Below, one piece after another: positions 58,390 through 58,436 of a stretch of 58,436 nucleotides of DNA. Numbering within the stretch: the first letter of the stretch is position 1; every line of letters starts with the position of its first letter. The stretch lies in assembly GCA_015064965.1 (NCBI GenBank), contig SVRG01000004.1, positions 1 through 58,436 on the forward strand, in the 5' to 3' direction. This stretch comes from Oscillospiraceae bacterium (GTDB lineage Bacteria; Bacillota; Clostridia; Oscillospirales; CAG-272). A program made the position numbers and the translations under genes. The notes under the pieces were generated by a model. The model saw only the letters and a list, made by a program, of their open reading frames with translations, was not told the DNA's origin and did no database searches.

Positions 58390-58436
58390 CTATTTTACAA
58401 TGGCTTTTAAAATAGAAAAAACGGTACCGCGAATGC
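58369..58436. repeat. Perfect 29-bp inverted repeat at the window end
   Basis: Bases 58369-58397 are the exact reverse complement of 58408-58436, with a 10-base loop (CAATGGCTTT). The window stops exactly at the end of the second arm. This may be a real structure or a contig-end fold-back. Confidence 0.85.

Overview
The window reads as the chromosome of a low-to-mid GC, Gram-positive, strictly anaerobic Clostridia-type bacterium, probably gut-associated (Oscillospiraceae/Ruminococcaceae-like). This is inferred from strong AGGAGG-type ribosome sites, sigma-A promoters, dockerin-tailed secreted enzymes, S-layer homology domains, a CpsB/CpsD/LCP capsule machinery, and a rubredoxin plus flavodiiron protein pair. 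No rRNA, intact tRNA or CRISPR array was seen.

Left part (1-20 kb): secreted, dockerin-bearing enzymes and their regulators. A truncated LamG/metallophosphoesterase/dockerin protein opens the window. Then come a MATE exporter behind a structured, terminator-ending leader, and a small patch of mobile or decayed DNA (GNAT acetyltransferase, tRNA-Asn fragments, two tiny ORFs). A DeoR repressor is divergent from an operon of a phosphodiesterase, a second LamG/metallophosphoesterase/dockerin protein and a 1460-residue beta-helix dockerin protein. A HAD phosphatase, a frameshifted DUF2185 remnant and a tRNA-like intergenic repeat follow. A LysR regulator is then divergent from a beta-helix/M14-carboxypeptidase/dockerin protein and a serine hydrolase.

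Middle (20-31 kb): a membrane-anchored LuxR-type regulator is divergent from a probable seven-gene operon. The operon begins with two large surface proteins, one with an extraordinarily cysteine-rich ectodomain and S-layer homology domains, the other with Ig-like repeats. Five small cytoplasmic-looking proteins follow, one of the DUF6935 family. I regard this operon as the best candidate for an undescribed system.

Right part (31-57 kb): one long plus-strand block for surface polysaccharide. It starts with a GT2/GtrA/DUF6020-like membrane glycosylation module. Next come the chain-length and tyrosine kinase/phosphatase control genes (Wzz-like, CpsD, CpsB), a small membrane protein, an LCP ligase, the priming sugar transferase, four glycosyltransferases, a radical SAM/SPASM enzyme, an acetyltransferase, a GT2, a polymerase and a 1782-residue phosphodiester-glycosidase with wall-binding repeats. 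A flippase, a final GT2 and an extracellular-facing tyrosine phosphatase with a histidine-rich cytoplasmic tail complete it. Together these could build, export, polymerise, anchor and regulate a capsule-like polymer.

Far right: rubredoxin and flavodiiron protein on the minus strand (oxygen or NO reduction). The window then ends in a perfect 29-bp inverted repeat that may be an assembly fold-back. Stretches over 300 bases without an intact gene are 3353-3694 (MATE leader, tRNA-like fragment, GNAT promoter), 4199-4702 (tRNA fragment, terminators, two tiny ORFs), 13552-14155 (HAD promoter, DUF2185 pseudogene, tRNA-like repeat) and 21109-21422 (divergent regulatory region).
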